64,000 nt of DNA from Acidovorax radicis N35 (GCF_000204195.1 NZ_AFBG01000020.1:653572-717571); one strand, 5' to 3'. Counted from the first letter of the stretch, positions 20,650 to 29,813 are shown. Numbers and translations: made by a program. The notes: a model not told the origin generated them from the sequence alone.

Positions 20650-22687
20650 CCTTGACAGCCACTCCCAGCAAAACCCTGCGTTTTTGTTCCAGCGCACGGT
20701 AGCGCTCCAGGGCGGTCGGGTCCGTGGCGGCTTGCAGCATCAGCAGTTTTTGCTGCTCCTCGATGTCTTCGATCTGCATGCGGCTGAGCAGGTCCCGCAG
20801 TTCCGTGCGCAGCTCCTGCAGGTCGCCTTCGGTTTGGGCGTGCGAGCCCGTCATCACCTTCACGGCCAGCGCCTCGCACTCGTGCTCGCGCAGGCTCTCG
20901 CGCAGCACGGCCCAGGCCAGGGGGCCGTGTTCGTGAAACTGCGCCTCCAGCCAGCCAAAAAGCGGGCCGTGGGGTGGTTGCAGCGCACACAGGGTTGCGT
21001 GGTCGTCGTGGGTCAGCTCTTCCAGAAAGGCCATATGCGACAGCAGCAGGCGCGCGGCATGGTCGGTGCGACTGGCGGTGGGCGTGCGTGGCAGGCGGGG
21101 CTGGGGTGGCCAGGGGGCGTCCTTGTCCCTTTTTTTCCAGTTGCTCTTCCAGTCGCCGCCCTTGCGGAACGGGGGCTTGTTGCCGTAGCTGCTGCCATGG
21201 CCACCGCTCCCGTTGCCACCGCCGTCATATCCTCCGCCCGGTTCCCCCTGCGGCGGCCATGTGCCGGCGTCGGGCGGGGCGTCCCAGGACGGCGGCTCGT
21301 GATCATAGGCAGCGGGGGCCTGCCGGGCTGGCGCACTACCTGCGCTGGTGTGGCCGGAGTAGGAGGACCGCGGTGCCTCGCGCGCCGTGGCCTGGCCCCA
21401 CAGGTCTGCCAGGTCCTGCGCCTTGAGCTGGGTCAGGTCCGCCAGCTCGCCCAGCACCTGGCGCTTGAGCACGCCGTCGGGCAGGGCTGACCACAACGGG
21501 CGCGCGTTGCTGGCCATGTGGGCGCGGCCCTCGGCCGTGGCCAGGTCGCAGCCGTCGCTGGCCGATTCGACCAGGAAGCGGCTGAGCGGCACAGCCTCGC
21601 TCACGTGCCGGGCAAAGGCATCGGTGCCGTGCTCGCGGATGAAGCTGTCCGGGTCGTGCTCGGCCGGCAGAAACAGAAACTTGATGCTGCGCGTGTCGGT
21701 GGCGTGGGGCAGGGCGCCGTCCAGCGCCTTGCGCGCGGCGCGCCGGCCGGCGGCGTCTCCGTCGAAGCTGAACACCACCGATTCGGTAAAGCGCAGCAGT
21801 TTTTGTACATGCTCGGGCGTGCAGGCCGTGCCCAGCGTGGCCACCGCGTTCGGAAAGCCCAGCTGCGCCAGCGCCACCACATCCATGTAGCCTTCGGTGA
21901 CCAGCGCGTAGCCATGCTCGCGGATGGGGGTACGGGCCTCGAACAGGCCGTACAGCTCGCGGCCCTTGTGGAACACAGGGGTTTCGGGAGAGTTCAGGTA
22001 TTTGGGCTTGTCGTCGCCCAGCACGCGGCCGCCAAAGCCGATGCATTCGCCCTTGACGTTGCGGATGGGGAACATCACCCGGTCGCGAAAGCGGTCATAG
22101 CGCTTGTCCTGCCCGTCTTCGCCCACGATGACCAGGCCGCTTTCTTCCAGCAGCGGGTCGTCGTAGTGCGGGAACACGCTGGCCAGGCTGCGCCAGCCTT
22201 CGGGGGCATAGCCCAGGCCGTAGCGCTTGGCCACCGCACCCGAAACGCCCCGGGCCTTGAAATAGGCAATGGCGCGCTGCGACTCGCGCAACTGGCGGCG
22301 GTAGGCATCGCCCGCCTTCTCCAGCACATCGGTCAGCGTGGCCTGCTTCTGGCGCGCGGCGGCGGCGCGCTCTTTCTCCTGGGGAGAGATGTCGTCGTCG
22401 GGCACCTGCAGGCCCACCTGCTGGGCCAGGTCCTGCACCGCCTCGACGAAGCCCATGCCCGCGTGCTCCATCAAGAAGCTGATGGCGTTGCCGTTTTGGC
22501 CGCAGCCAAAGCAGTGATAGAACTGCTTGGCGGGGCTGACGCTGAAAGACGGAGATTTTTCGCCGTGGAAGGGGCATAGCCCCATGAAATTGGCGCCGCC
22601 TTTCTTCAGCTGCACGTAGCGGCCCACGATGTCGACCACGTCGACGCGGGCGAGCAGTTCCTGAATGAAAGACTGTGGGATCGTCAC
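20642..22687 (-). CDS. dnaG: DNA primase
   Basis: This 681-aa primase makes RNA primers for replication. The N-terminal zinc finger is intact (Cys38, His41, Cys59, Cys62 in CPFHGEKSPSF and YHCFGCGQNG). The TOPRIM/RNA-polymerase core follows (VTEGYMDVVALAQLG, VVFSFDGDAAGRRAARKAL). A long disordered linker of roughly 100 residues rich in Gly, Pro, Ser, Tyr and Trp separates it from the C-terminal helicase-binding domain (ARLLLSHMAFLEELTHDDHA). It is upstream of rpoD in the classic order, but rpsU does not precede it; a divergent binding-protein gene does. Confidence 0.97.
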   Translation of the reverse strand: MTIPQSFIQELLARVDVVDIVGRYVQLKKGGANFMGLCPFHGEKSPSFSVSPAKQFYHCFGCGQNGNAISFLMEHAGMGFVEAVQDLAQQVGLQVPDDDISPQEKERAAAARQKQATLTDVLEKAGDAYRRQLRESQRAIAYFKARGVSGAVAKRYGLGYAPEGWRSLASVFPHYDDPLLEESGLVIVGEDGQDKRYDRFRDRVMFPIRNVKGECIGFGGRVLGDDKPKYLNSPETPVFHKGRELYGLFEARTPIREHGYALVTEGYMDVVALAQLGFPNAVATLGTACTPEHVQKLLRFTESVVFSFDGDAAGRRAARKALDGALPHATDTRSIKFLFLPAEHDPDSFIREHGTDAFARHVSEAVPLSRFLVESASDGCDLATAEGRAHMASNARPLWSALPDGVLKRQVLGELADLTQLKAQDLADLWGQATAREAPRSSYSGHTSAGSAPARQAPAAYDHEPPSWDAPPDAGTWPPQGEPGGGYDGGGNGSGGHGSSYGNKPPFRKGGDWKSNWKKRDKDAPWPPQPRLPRTPTASRTDHAARLLLSHMAFLEELTHDDHATLCALQPPHGPLFGWLEAQFHEHGPLAWAVLRESLREHECEALAVKVMTGSHAQTEGDLQELRTELRDLLSRMQIEDIEEQQKLLMLQAATDPTALERYRALEQKRRVLLGVAVKAA

Positions 22688-22747
22688 ACCGCCTATTGTC
22701 CGCGTAAACTATTTGTTACCAGATATTGCAGAAGCGGGGCTTTCGGT

Positions 22748-23851
22748 ATGGCAGTCACGTGGCGGCAGCAGGCGGTGGGTGGGACGGGCACTTCGGCGCA
22801 GCACATGCTGCGGCGCCGGGATGTGGCTGTGCTGCTGCCGCTGGCGGCGGCAGGCCTGTGGCCAACGGCCGCGCAGGCGGCGCCGGTGCTGCGTGTGCTG
22901 TCCTGGCCTGGGTATGCCGACCCCGATATCGTGGCGGTGTTCGAGAAGCGCCATGGCGCCAAGGTGGAGATCACCACCGTCGCTTCTGACGACGTGTTGC
23001 GTGCCAAGCTGGCCAACCCACAGGGGGCCGGTTTTGACCTGGTGGCCGCCAACACGGCCGAAATTTCGCGGCTGGTGGCCCGCCGCCTGCTTGCACCGTT
23101 GCCCATACACAACATTCCAAACACCGGGCGCCAGCTGCCACGCTTTCGGCAACTGCATGCCATCGCGGGCATTGCCCAGGGCACGGACGTGTACGCGATG
23201 CCCTACACCTATTCCGAGATGGGGCTCATCTACGACCGCCAGCAGATCAGCACGCCCCCCAACTCCATCGCCGTGCTGTGGGACCCCCGCTGGCGGGGCC
23301 GCGTGCTGGCGTTTGATGGCAGCAGCCATGGCTTTTCCCTGGCGGCGATGCACCGGGGGCTCCCGCCGTTCCAGATCCCCGCTGCGCAGTTTGGACCTCT
23401 GGCGAAGGAGCTGGTGGCCTTGCGCCGCAACGTGCGCTCGTTTTACAGCCTGCCCGAAGAGTCGCTGGAGCTGTTTCGCAAACACCGCATCGCGGTCATG
23501 CATGCCAACTACGGCCAGCAGCAGCTCAAGCAATTGCGGGATGCGGGGTTGGATGTGGGTTATGTGGTGCCGCGCGAAGGCGCGCTGGCCTGGCTGGACT
23601 GCTGGGCCATCACCCGCCGGTCCACCCAGGTGGCGCTGGCCACCGAGTGGATCAACTACATGCTCGATCCTTCCGTCAGCCGCGAGTTGACCCGGCGCCA
23701 GGGGCTGGCCAACACGCTCGACGAGCCGCCCGCGCTGTCGGACGATGCCCCTGCGGGCGCCATCGTGTGGCTGGAGCCCGTGGAAGATGAGGCCCGCCGT
23801 GCACAACTGTGGCAGCGCATCCTGTCGGGCGACCGACCGAACCGGTTCTGA
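22748..23851 (+). CDS. spermidine/putrescine-type periplasmic binding protein, coupled to a diguanylate cyclase
   Basis: This 367-aa protein has an Arg-rich leader (MLRRRDVAVLLPLAAAGLWP, then AAQA) followed by a polyamine-type binding fold: VLRVLSWPGYADPDIVAVFE, then TYSEMGLIYDRQQI. The ATG at 22748 has a weak ribosome site, and an ATG at 22805 directly before the leader is an alternative. There are no ABC permease or ATPase genes nearby. Instead it ends only 3 bp before a membrane diguanylate cyclase, suggesting that it presents a ligand to that sensor. The ligand identity is inferred from family resemblance only. Confidence 0.85.
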   Translation: MAVTWRQQAVGGTGTSAQHMLRRRDVAVLLPLAAAGLWPTAAQAAPVLRVLSWPGYADPDIVAVFEKRHGAKVEITTVASDDVLRAKLANPQGAGFDLVAANTAEISRLVARRLLAPLPIHNIPNTGRQLPRFRQLHAIAGIAQGTDVYAMPYTYSEMGLIYDRQQISTPPNSIAVLWDPRWRGRVLAFDGSSHGFSLAAMHRGLPPFQIPAAQFGPLAKELVALRRNVRSFYSLPEESLELFRKHRIAVMHANYGQQQLKQLRDAGLDVGYVVPREGALAWLDCWAITRRSTQVALATEWINYMLDPSVSRELTRRQGLANTLDEPPALSDDAPAGAIVWLEPVEDEARRAQLWQRILSGDRPNRF

Positions 23852-23854
23852 ACC

Positions 23855-25525
23855 ATGAAAACCCGCATGAAATGGGGCATTGCGCTGCGGCTGGGGGTGC
23901 TGCTCGCGTCCTTCAGTGTCTTTGCGGCCGTTCTGGCGGGCTACTACACCTTTGATTCCAGCCGGGTACGCCTGCAGGGGCGGGCCGAACAGTCGCTGCT
24001 GGCCACCACGCAGGTGCTGGCGCGCCACATGCAGGCCGGTTTCGGCACCGTGTCGCGCGATACGGCCTTTCTGGCCAGTGTGGCGGCCATCGAGCAGGAC
24101 AAGAACGTGCTGGCCGATGTATTCCGGGCCAGCCTGATCACCCACCCGAGCTACCAGCAGATCCGCTTCATCGGTGTGCAGGACTTTGGCCTGGAGCTGG
24201 TGCGTATTGACCGCAGGGGCGATGCCTGGATACGTGCCAGCGAGGAAGAACTGCAGGAGAAGGCCCACTTCCCCTTTGTGTTTGAAACCCTGGCGCTGGC
24301 GCCGGGCGAGGTCTACGTGTCGGAGTTCGGCATCAACCACGAAGGCGCTGCCGATGCCGAACCGCTGCCCGTGTTCAGCATGGCCTCGCCCGTGGTGCGG
24401 GGGGGGCAGGTGCGTGGCGTGGTGGTGGTGCGTGTGGCGGCGCAGCAGTTTTTGCGCAATTTCAACACGGCATTGCCCGCGCCCTATGGCTTCTTCCTCA
24501 GCAACCGCTGGGGCGACTTTCTGGTGCACCCGGACGCCAGCCAGGCCTTCGGGTTCGACCGGGGCCAACGGATCCTGATCCAGGACAGCTTTGCGCCCGT
24601 GGCTGCACTGGTCGAGGGCCGCCAGGAAGAGGTGGTCCTCAGCCAGCCTGGCACTGACGATGACGAGGCCCGTGTCTTCTCGTTCGTGCGCATGCCTTTC
24701 GGGCGCCAGGGAGAAGAGCGGTTCATGGTGGTGGGGCTCTCGCAGCCGCTGGCTGCGGTGCAGGGGGAGGTGGTGAATCTGGGCAACAGCATCCTCAAGA
24801 TGCTGCTCGTGTTGAGCGCTATAGGCGTGGTACTGGCGGGGTGGGTGTCGCGCGTGGTCACGCAGCCGCTCAAGACCATGGTGCGGGCCACGCAGGCTCT
24901 GACGCAGGGCCGCTCGCACGATGTGCTGCCCGTGCAGCGCGAGGATGAGGTGGGCGAGCTGGCGCGCAGCTTTCAGGACATGGAGCAGCAGATCAGCCGC
25001 CAGATGACGGAGCTCAACGCCAGCCGCGATGCCATGGCCCATCTGGCGCACCACGATGCGCTCACCGGCCTGCCCAATCGCCGCATGTTCGAGCAGCGCC
25101 TGGCGCAGGCGCTGGAGCTGTCGCGCCGCAGCGGACGGGACTGTGCCCTGCTGTTTGTGGATATGGACGATTTCAAGGCCGTCAACGACGCATGGGGCCA
25201 TGCCGTGGGCGATCAGGTGCTGCAGGCCGTGGCCCGCACCATCGTGGGTGCCGTGCGCCAGGCCGACACCGTGGCCCGGCTCGCGGGCGACGAGTTCACC
25301 GTGCTGTGCGAAAACGTGGATTCCGAGGACGCCGCTTTGCAGATCGCCGCCAAGCTGGAGCTTGCTTTCGAGACCCCGCTGCAGATCGAAGGCCAGCCGC
25401 TGCCCATGCGTGCCAGCATTGGCGTGGGCCTGTTCCCGCGCGATGCCCAGGATGCGCACACGCTGCTGGCCAGCGCCGACGCGGCGATGTACCGTGTCAA
25501 GCAGAGTCGCCGCCGAAGGGTTTGA
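23855..25525 (+). CDS. membrane diguanylate cyclase with periplasmic Cache-type sensor and HAMP
   Basis: This 556-aa protein has transmembrane segment 1 at about residues 9-29, a periplasmic double-Cache-like sensor to about residue 300, a second segment (LKMLLVLSAIGVVLAGWV), HAMP, then a GGDEF domain from HHDALTGLPNRRMFEQRLAQ. The catalytic signature is AGDEF (residues 477-481), a variant generally compatible with activity. An inhibitory RxxD site (RQAD) lies five residues before it, so product feedback is expected. It makes cyclic di-GMP. The 3-bp gap to the upstream binding protein argues for a shared signalling role. Confidence 0.92.
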   Translation: MKTRMKWGIALRLGVLLASFSVFAAVLAGYYTFDSSRVRLQGRAEQSLLATTQVLARHMQAGFGTVSRDTAFLASVAAIEQDKNVLADVFRASLITHPSYQQIRFIGVQDFGLELVRIDRRGDAWIRASEEELQEKAHFPFVFETLALAPGEVYVSEFGINHEGAADAEPLPVFSMASPVVRGGQVRGVVVVRVAAQQFLRNFNTALPAPYGFFLSNRWGDFLVHPDASQAFGFDRGQRILIQDSFAPVAALVEGRQEEVVLSQPGTDDDEARVFSFVRMPFGRQGEERFMVVGLSQPLAAVQGEVVNLGNSILKMLLVLSAIGVVLAGWVSRVVTQPLKTMVRATQALTQGRSHDVLPVQREDEVGELARSFQDMEQQISRQMTELNASRDAMAHLAHHDALTGLPNRRMFEQRLAQALELSRRSGRDCALLFVDMDDFKAVNDAWGHAVGDQVLQAVARTIVGAVRQADTVARLAGDEFTVLCENVDSEDAALQIAAKLELAFETPLQIEGQPLPMRASIGVGLFPRDAQDAHTLLASADAAMYRVKQSRRRRV

Positions 25526-25574
25526 GTCAGCCTGGGGCGGTAGTCTGTGATCTGTTTACCCACATCCGCCACCC

Positions 25575-27233
25575 ATGACCTCGATCTTTGACCAGCACCT
25601 GCCTCGCACCGAAGCCAACTTCGCTGCCTTGTCCCCCCTGTCGTTCATCGAGCGCACGGCCGAGGTCTACCCCGACCGCCTGGCCATCGTGCATGGCCCG
25701 CTGCGCCAGACCTGGGGGGCAACCTACGCGCGCTGCCGCCAGCTGGCCAGTGCCCTGGTGCAGGCAGGCATCGGCAAGAACGACACGGTGGCCGTCATGC
25801 TGCCCAACACCCCACCCATGGTGGAGGCACACTTTGGCGTGCCCATGGCAGGCGCCGTGCTCAATGCGCTCAACACCCGGCTGGACCCCGAGGCCATTGC
25901 CTTCATGCTCGACCACGGCGAGGCCAAGGCCGTCATCGTGGACCCCGAGTTCACTGGCACCATGGCCAAGGCGCTGGCCGTGCGCACTGGCACCACGCCC
26001 ATCCGCGTGATCGAGGTGCAGGACGCGCTGTACGGCCCTGCCGCGCAGAGCCTGGGCGGCACGGACTACGAAGCCTTTGTCGCCATGGGTGACCCGACTT
26101 TTGCCTGGAGGCTGCCCGACGACGAGTGGGACGCGATTGCGCTCAACTATACCAGTGGCACCACCGGCAACCCCAAGGGCGTGGTCTACCACCACCGGGG
26201 CGCGGCCAGCAACGCCATCAGCAACGTGCTGGAGTGGGACATGCCCAAGCACGCCGTGTACCTGTGGACCTTGCCCATGTTCCACTGCAACGGCTGGTGC
26301 TTTCCCTGGACCATCGCGGCCCGCGCGGGCGTCAACGTCTGCCTGCGGCGTGTGGACGCCCAGGCCATCTTCGACGCGATCCGCCAGCATGGCGTGACCC
26401 ACTACTGCGGCGCGCCCATCGTGCACGGCCTGCTGGTCAATGCGCCGGATGCAATGAAGTCCGGTGTGCAGAGCCTTGCACAAGGGGGCGTCAAGGCCAT
26501 GGTGGCGGGCGCTGCGCCCCCGGCCTCGATGATCGAGGGCATGGAGAAGATGGGGTTCGACCTGACCCACGTGTACGGCCTGACCGAGGTCTACGGCCCC
26601 GCCACCGTGTGCGCCAAACACGAGGCCTGGGACGCGCTCGACATCGGCGAACGCGCCCGCCTCAATGCCCGCCAGGGCGTGCGCTACCACCTGGAGCGCG
26701 ACGTGCGCGTGCTGGACCCGGAGACCATGCTGCCCGTGCCGCAGGACGGCGAAACCATGGGCGAGATCATGTTCAAGGGCAACATCGCCATGAAGGGCTA
26801 CCTCAAGAACCCCAAGGCCACCGACGAGGCGTTTGCGGGCGGTTGGTTCCACAGCGGCGATCTGGCCGTGCAGTACCCCGACGGCTACATCAAGATCAAG
26901 GACCGCAGCAAGGACATCATCATCTCGGGCGGCGAGAACATCTCGTCCATCGAGGTCGAAGACGTGCTCTACCGCCACCCCGACGTGCTGGCCGCCGCCG
27001 TGGTGGCCAAGCCCGATGCGAAGTGGGGCGAAACGCCGTGTGCCTTCGTCGAGCTGAAGGCCGGGGCCACGGCCACGGCCGAAGACATCGTGGCGCATTG
27101 CAAGAAGCACCTGGCGGGCTTCAAGGTGCCCCGCGCCGTGGTGTTTGGCGATCTGCCAAAGACCAGCACGGGCAAGATCCAGAAGTTCGAGCTGCGCAAG
27201 CTGGCGGGGTCGGCGGCGGCCATCGACGTCTGA
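25575..27233 (+). CDS. acyl-CoA synthetase (AMP-forming)
   Basis: This 552-aa adenylate-forming ligase of the medium-chain or methylmercaptopropionate-CoA-ligase-like branch activates a carboxylic acid to an acyl-CoA. Motifs are YTSGTTGNPKGVVYHH (ATP binding), HVYGLTEVYGPATVC, GWFHSGDLAVQYPDGYIKIK, and the C-terminal lysine in PKTSTGKIQK. Substrate specificity cannot be read directly. It is cytosolic. It follows the diguanylate cyclase by 49 bp but may have its own promoter. Confidence 0.93.
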   Translation: MTSIFDQHLPRTEANFAALSPLSFIERTAEVYPDRLAIVHGPLRQTWGATYARCRQLASALVQAGIGKNDTVAVMLPNTPPMVEAHFGVPMAGAVLNALNTRLDPEAIAFMLDHGEAKAVIVDPEFTGTMAKALAVRTGTTPIRVIEVQDALYGPAAQSLGGTDYEAFVAMGDPTFAWRLPDDEWDAIALNYTSGTTGNPKGVVYHHRGAASNAISNVLEWDMPKHAVYLWTLPMFHCNGWCFPWTIAARAGVNVCLRRVDAQAIFDAIRQHGVTHYCGAPIVHGLLVNAPDAMKSGVQSLAQGGVKAMVAGAAPPASMIEGMEKMGFDLTHVYGLTEVYGPATVCAKHEAWDALDIGERARLNARQGVRYHLERDVRVLDPETMLPVPQDGETMGEIMFKGNIAMKGYLKNPKATDEAFAGGWFHSGDLAVQYPDGYIKIKDRSKDIIISGGENISSIEVEDVLYRHPDVLAAAVVAKPDAKWGETPCAFVELKAGATATAEDIVAHCKKHLAGFKVPRAVVFGDLPKTSTGKIQKFELRKLAGSAAAIDV

Positions 27234-27242
27234 TCATCCGGC

Positions 27243-27506
27243 TCAGCCAAAACCGCACGCCAGCGTCTGCCGGCCGCCATCCAGGTTGTATTCGGACTTC
27301 CAGTAGTGCCGGTCTTCGATGGCGGTGAATTCCACGCCAGGCCCGGTCGGGTAGGCTGCTGCGAACGGGCGGCGCAGGATGACGAGCAGCTCGCACTGGG
27401 GCGGCCAGTCCGCCACCTCGTCGATAGTGTTGCCCCGCGCCAGCTCGGCCTCCAGGATCACGCGCAGCGGGGCGGCCAGGGCGGCGGGAATCTGCTGGCG
27501 GCTCAT
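27243..27506 (-). CDS. 87-aa hypothetical protein coupled to an Imm5-like gene
   Basis: The start MSRQQIPAALAAPLRVILEA is at an ATG that overlaps the preceding gene's TGA (ATGA), which predicts translational coupling. The visible pattern is a helix, GNTIDEVADWPP, then a beta-rich half with the motif EFTAIEDRHYWKSEY. No membrane segment or signal is seen. I do not recognise a named family. It probably works with the upstream protein. Confidence 0.7.
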   Translation of the reverse strand: MSRQQIPAALAAPLRVILEAELARGNTIDEVADWPPQCELLVILRRPFAAAYPTGPGVEFTAIEDRHYWKSEYNLDGGRQTLACGFG

Positions 27507-28000
27507 GCGCGGGGCTGGCTGGCGGCAACGGGCTTTGGCGACTGTTCGGGCGGTGCATCGCCCAGCAGCCGCTGCAGGGCCAGCACCTGCCACCGGTGCT
27601 CCGGCTCGAAGGCCGAGAGGTCTTGCACCGCATACCCCCCATACGCATACACCGTGGCATAGGCCGCGTAGCTGGCGGCCTCCAGCGCCCGGCCCGCCAG
27701 CGCGTTGGCCACGGCGTAGGTGGCAGACACGGCGGCATGGGCCGATCCGTCCAGCGACTGCGAGCCCCGGTGGTGCGAGGCCACTTCCTTGAGCCGGGCG
27801 GCTGCGTTGGCCAACGTGGCGGCATCCACCGTGCCTGCCGTGAACGCGGCCAGGGTGTCCAGGCCCGCGATGGCCTCCGGGTCTTCCAGCAGGTGGCGCA
27901 CGCGCTGCACACAGGCCAGGCCAAACGCGAGGCGCAGCGGGGTCTGGGCGTCGCTGGCCAGCCCACAGTCGGCAGCCAGTTGGGTGAGAGCGGCGTTCAT
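27503..28000 (-). CDS. Imm5-like putative immunity-type protein
   Basis: An ATG at 28030 is in frame, but the GGAAAGG site fits the ATG at 28000, giving 165 aa. The protein is almost wholly helical and Ala-rich, with the pattern FGLACVQRVRHLLEDPEAIA, then SAHAAVSATYAVANALAG, which resembles the helical Imm-5-like family. There is no toxin gene next to it, so it may be an orphan immunity gene or a domesticated helper. Membership is from pattern recognition only. Confidence 0.55.
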   Translation of the reverse strand: MNAALTQLAADCGLASDAQTPLRLAFGLACVQRVRHLLEDPEAIAGLDTLAAFTAGTVDAATLANAAARLKEVASHHRGSQSLDGSAHAAVSATYAVANALAGRALEAASYAAYATVYAYGGYAVQDLSAFEPEHRWQVLALQRLLGDAPPEQSPKPVAASQPRA

Positions 28001-28037
28001 GGCGTGCATCCTTTCCGGCAGCTGATCCATTTGCGAA

Positions 28038-28099
28038 TTTTTGCTATCAATTAAATAGCTGCTTGAGCAATCAGTACAAGCGCCAGGGCCTGTTTTAAT
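28038..28099 (+). repeat. dispersed intergenic repeat, copy 4
   Basis: This is the clearest copy: TTTTTGCTATCAATTAAATA with GCT forms the first hairpin, then GCTTGAGCAATCAGTACAAGC, then GCCAGGGCCTGTTTT. It lies upstream of the Imm5-like gene, between it and the araC-type gene. Confidence 0.75.
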
Positions 28100-28191
28100 C
28101 TAAAAAAAGTGCTTTGCGGCAGGCGCAGGACATTGTGGCGGCCCGTGGTCTCCGCGTCGAGGTGGGCAGGGGGATCGGCTTTGCCCGCTGG

Positions 28192-29097
28192 CTATGCGGC
28201 AAGGCCCTCCAGCCAGACCCGGGGCGACATGCCCAGCTTCTGCGCAAACACGCGCGACAGCGCCGAGGGGTTTGCATAACCCAGCTCGTTGGCAATCGAC
28301 TTCAACGACCGGCCGTTGCGCAGATGGGCCTGCGCCAGCGTCAGCCGCCAGTGCGCCAGGTAGTCGGCGGGGGTGTCGCCCACCACCGCCTTGAAGCGCG
28401 CAGCAAACGCGCTGCGCGACATGCCCGCCTGCGCCGCCATCTGCGCCAGGCTCCAGGGCTGGCCCGGGGCATCGTGCAGGGCGGTGAGGGCGCGGGCCAG
28501 GGGCGAGTCGGCCAGGCCCGTGAGCAGGCCCGGTGGCATGGCTGCCTCCTGGGGGTGGTCTAGCAGCCAGCGCAACAGCTGGAGCAGCACCACTTCAAAG
28601 AGCCGGTCGGCCAGCACGCGGTGCCCGCAGCGCAGGCGGTCGGTTTCGGCAAACAGCAAGTCCAGGGACTGCTGCAGCCCGTCCACCTTGCCCAGGGGCA
28701 GCAGCACCAGCGGGGGCAGGGCGCGGGCCAGCGGGTGGCTGGCGCCGCCGTCAAAGTCCAGTGCGGCGCAGGTGAAGTCCGAGCCCTCGGTGGGCGCGTT
28801 GTGGAAGAAGTGCTCCAGCGGCCGGGCATAGAAGAGCAGGCTGGGCTCGCGCACCTCCAGCCGCTCCGGTGGGCCCGCCTGGGGCTGGTGGGTGACCACC
28901 ATTTCCCCGTGCCGCAGCACATGCAGAAAGCCACGCCCGGGCGCCGCCGCAAAGTGCGTGACGCCGCACAGCGGCCCACTGTGGAACAGATGGGCGCGCA
29001 CCCGAAAGCGCTCCAGCAGCGACGACAACCGGTCAAACGGCACGGGTGCCGGCGCCGGTGTTGGCAAGGGCATGGTGCAGTTGTCTAGGGCATTCAT
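28192..29097 (-). CDS. AraC-family regulator with cupin sensor domain
   Basis: This 301-aa protein has an N-terminal cupin-like domain (about residues 20-180; LFHSGPLCGVTHFAAAPGRG, HVLRHGEMVV) and a C-terminal AraC double helix-turn-helix (SLAQMAAQAGMSRSAFAARF; SIANELGYANPSALSRVFAQ). It is divergent from a carboxymuconolactone-decarboxylase-family gene with a 12-8-12 inverted repeat between them, which fits local control. A downstream ATG at 29073 is an alternative start. Confidence 0.9.
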   Translation of the reverse strand: MNALDNCTMPLPTPAPAPVPFDRLSSLLERFRVRAHLFHSGPLCGVTHFAAAPGRGFLHVLRHGEMVVTHQPQAGPPERLEVREPSLLFYARPLEHFFHNAPTEGSDFTCAALDFDGGASHPLARALPPLVLLPLGKVDGLQQSLDLLFAETDRLRCGHRVLADRLFEVVLLQLLRWLLDHPQEAAMPPGLLTGLADSPLARALTALHDAPGQPWSLAQMAAQAGMSRSAFAARFKAVVGDTPADYLAHWRLTLAQAHLRNGRSLKSIANELGYANPSALSRVFAQKLGMSPRVWLEGLAA

Positions 29098-29110
29098 GGT
29101 GTTTGGATGA

Positions 29111-29142
29111 TTTGGTATGAATTATGGATTATTCATGCCAAA
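29111..29142. promoter_or_regulatory. 12-8-12 inverted repeat, candidate AraC-type operator
   Basis: TTTGGTATGAAT (29111-29122) and ATTCATGCCAAA (29131-29142) are reverse complements with one mismatch. They lie 14 bp from the regulator's start and about 105 bp before the target gene, so they could serve both directions. Confidence 0.65.
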
Positions 29143-29246
29143 TTGTGCAACGCCACCCAAGACACTGCAGAGGTGCTGTGTTTCAGCACCCGGCCTTCAC
29201 AACGGCGCCGGTCACCCAACCTGCCAACACTTTCAAGGAAAACACC

Positions 29247-29813
29247 ATGTCCGCTACCGCCCTCTCCACTGCCCGCGTTGCCCTTGTGGACCGCACCACC
29301 GCCACCGGCCCGGTGCGCACGGTGCTCGACCAGATCCACGGCGCCTTCGGCGCCACGCCCCACATGTTCCGCGCGGTGGCCAACTCGCCCGCCGCGCTGC
29401 AAAGCATGTGGTCCGCCTTTGGCGCGCTGGGTGGCGGCGTGATTGGCGCTGCGCTGGGCGAGCAGATCGCCGTGGCCGTGGCCAACCGCAATGCCTGCGA
29501 CTACTGCCTGGCCGCCCACACGGCGCTGGGCCGCAAGGCGGGCGTGAGCGGCGATGACCTGGCCGCCGCGCAGTCGGGCGAATCGGCCGACCCGCGCACC
29601 GCTGCCGTGCTGCGCTTTGCGCTCCAACTGGTCAACGGACGCGGCCAGGTCGATGCCGCCGACGTGCAGGCGCTGCGAGGCCACGGCTTGAGCGACGAGC
29701 ACATCGTCGAGATCGTCGCCCATGTGGCGCTCAATCTGTTCACCAACTACGTGAACGTGGCGCTCGCGGTGCCGGTGGATTTCCCCGGCGTCAAGCTGCG
29801 CCCCGCGCGCTGA
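29247..29813 (+). CDS. carboxymuconolactone decarboxylase (AhpD-like) family protein
   Basis: This 188-aa protein starts MSATALSTARVALVDRTTAT. The AhpD-type redox motif is ACDYCLAAH (CxxC plus His), and the conserved EIVAHVALNLFTNYVN follows. Members with CxxC act as peroxidase-linked reductases or alkylhydroperoxidases. The ATG at 29247 has AAGGA upstream; an in-frame extension from 29124 crosses the operator and is rejected. It is divergent from an AraC regulator that probably induces it. Confidence 0.92.
   Translation: MSATALSTARVALVDRTTATGPVRTVLDQIHGAFGATPHMFRAVANSPAALQSMWSAFGALGGGVIGAALGEQIAVAVANRNACDYCLAAHTALGRKAGVSGDDLAAAQSGESADPRTAAVLRFALQLVNGRGQVDAADVQALRGHGLSDEHIVEIVAHVALNLFTNYVNVALAVPVDFPGVKLRPAR

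Noticed and set aside
22709..25459. 916-residue open frame antisense to the binding protein and diguanylate cyclase
   Set aside because: It crosses two intact genes with good family motifs; no motif of its own.
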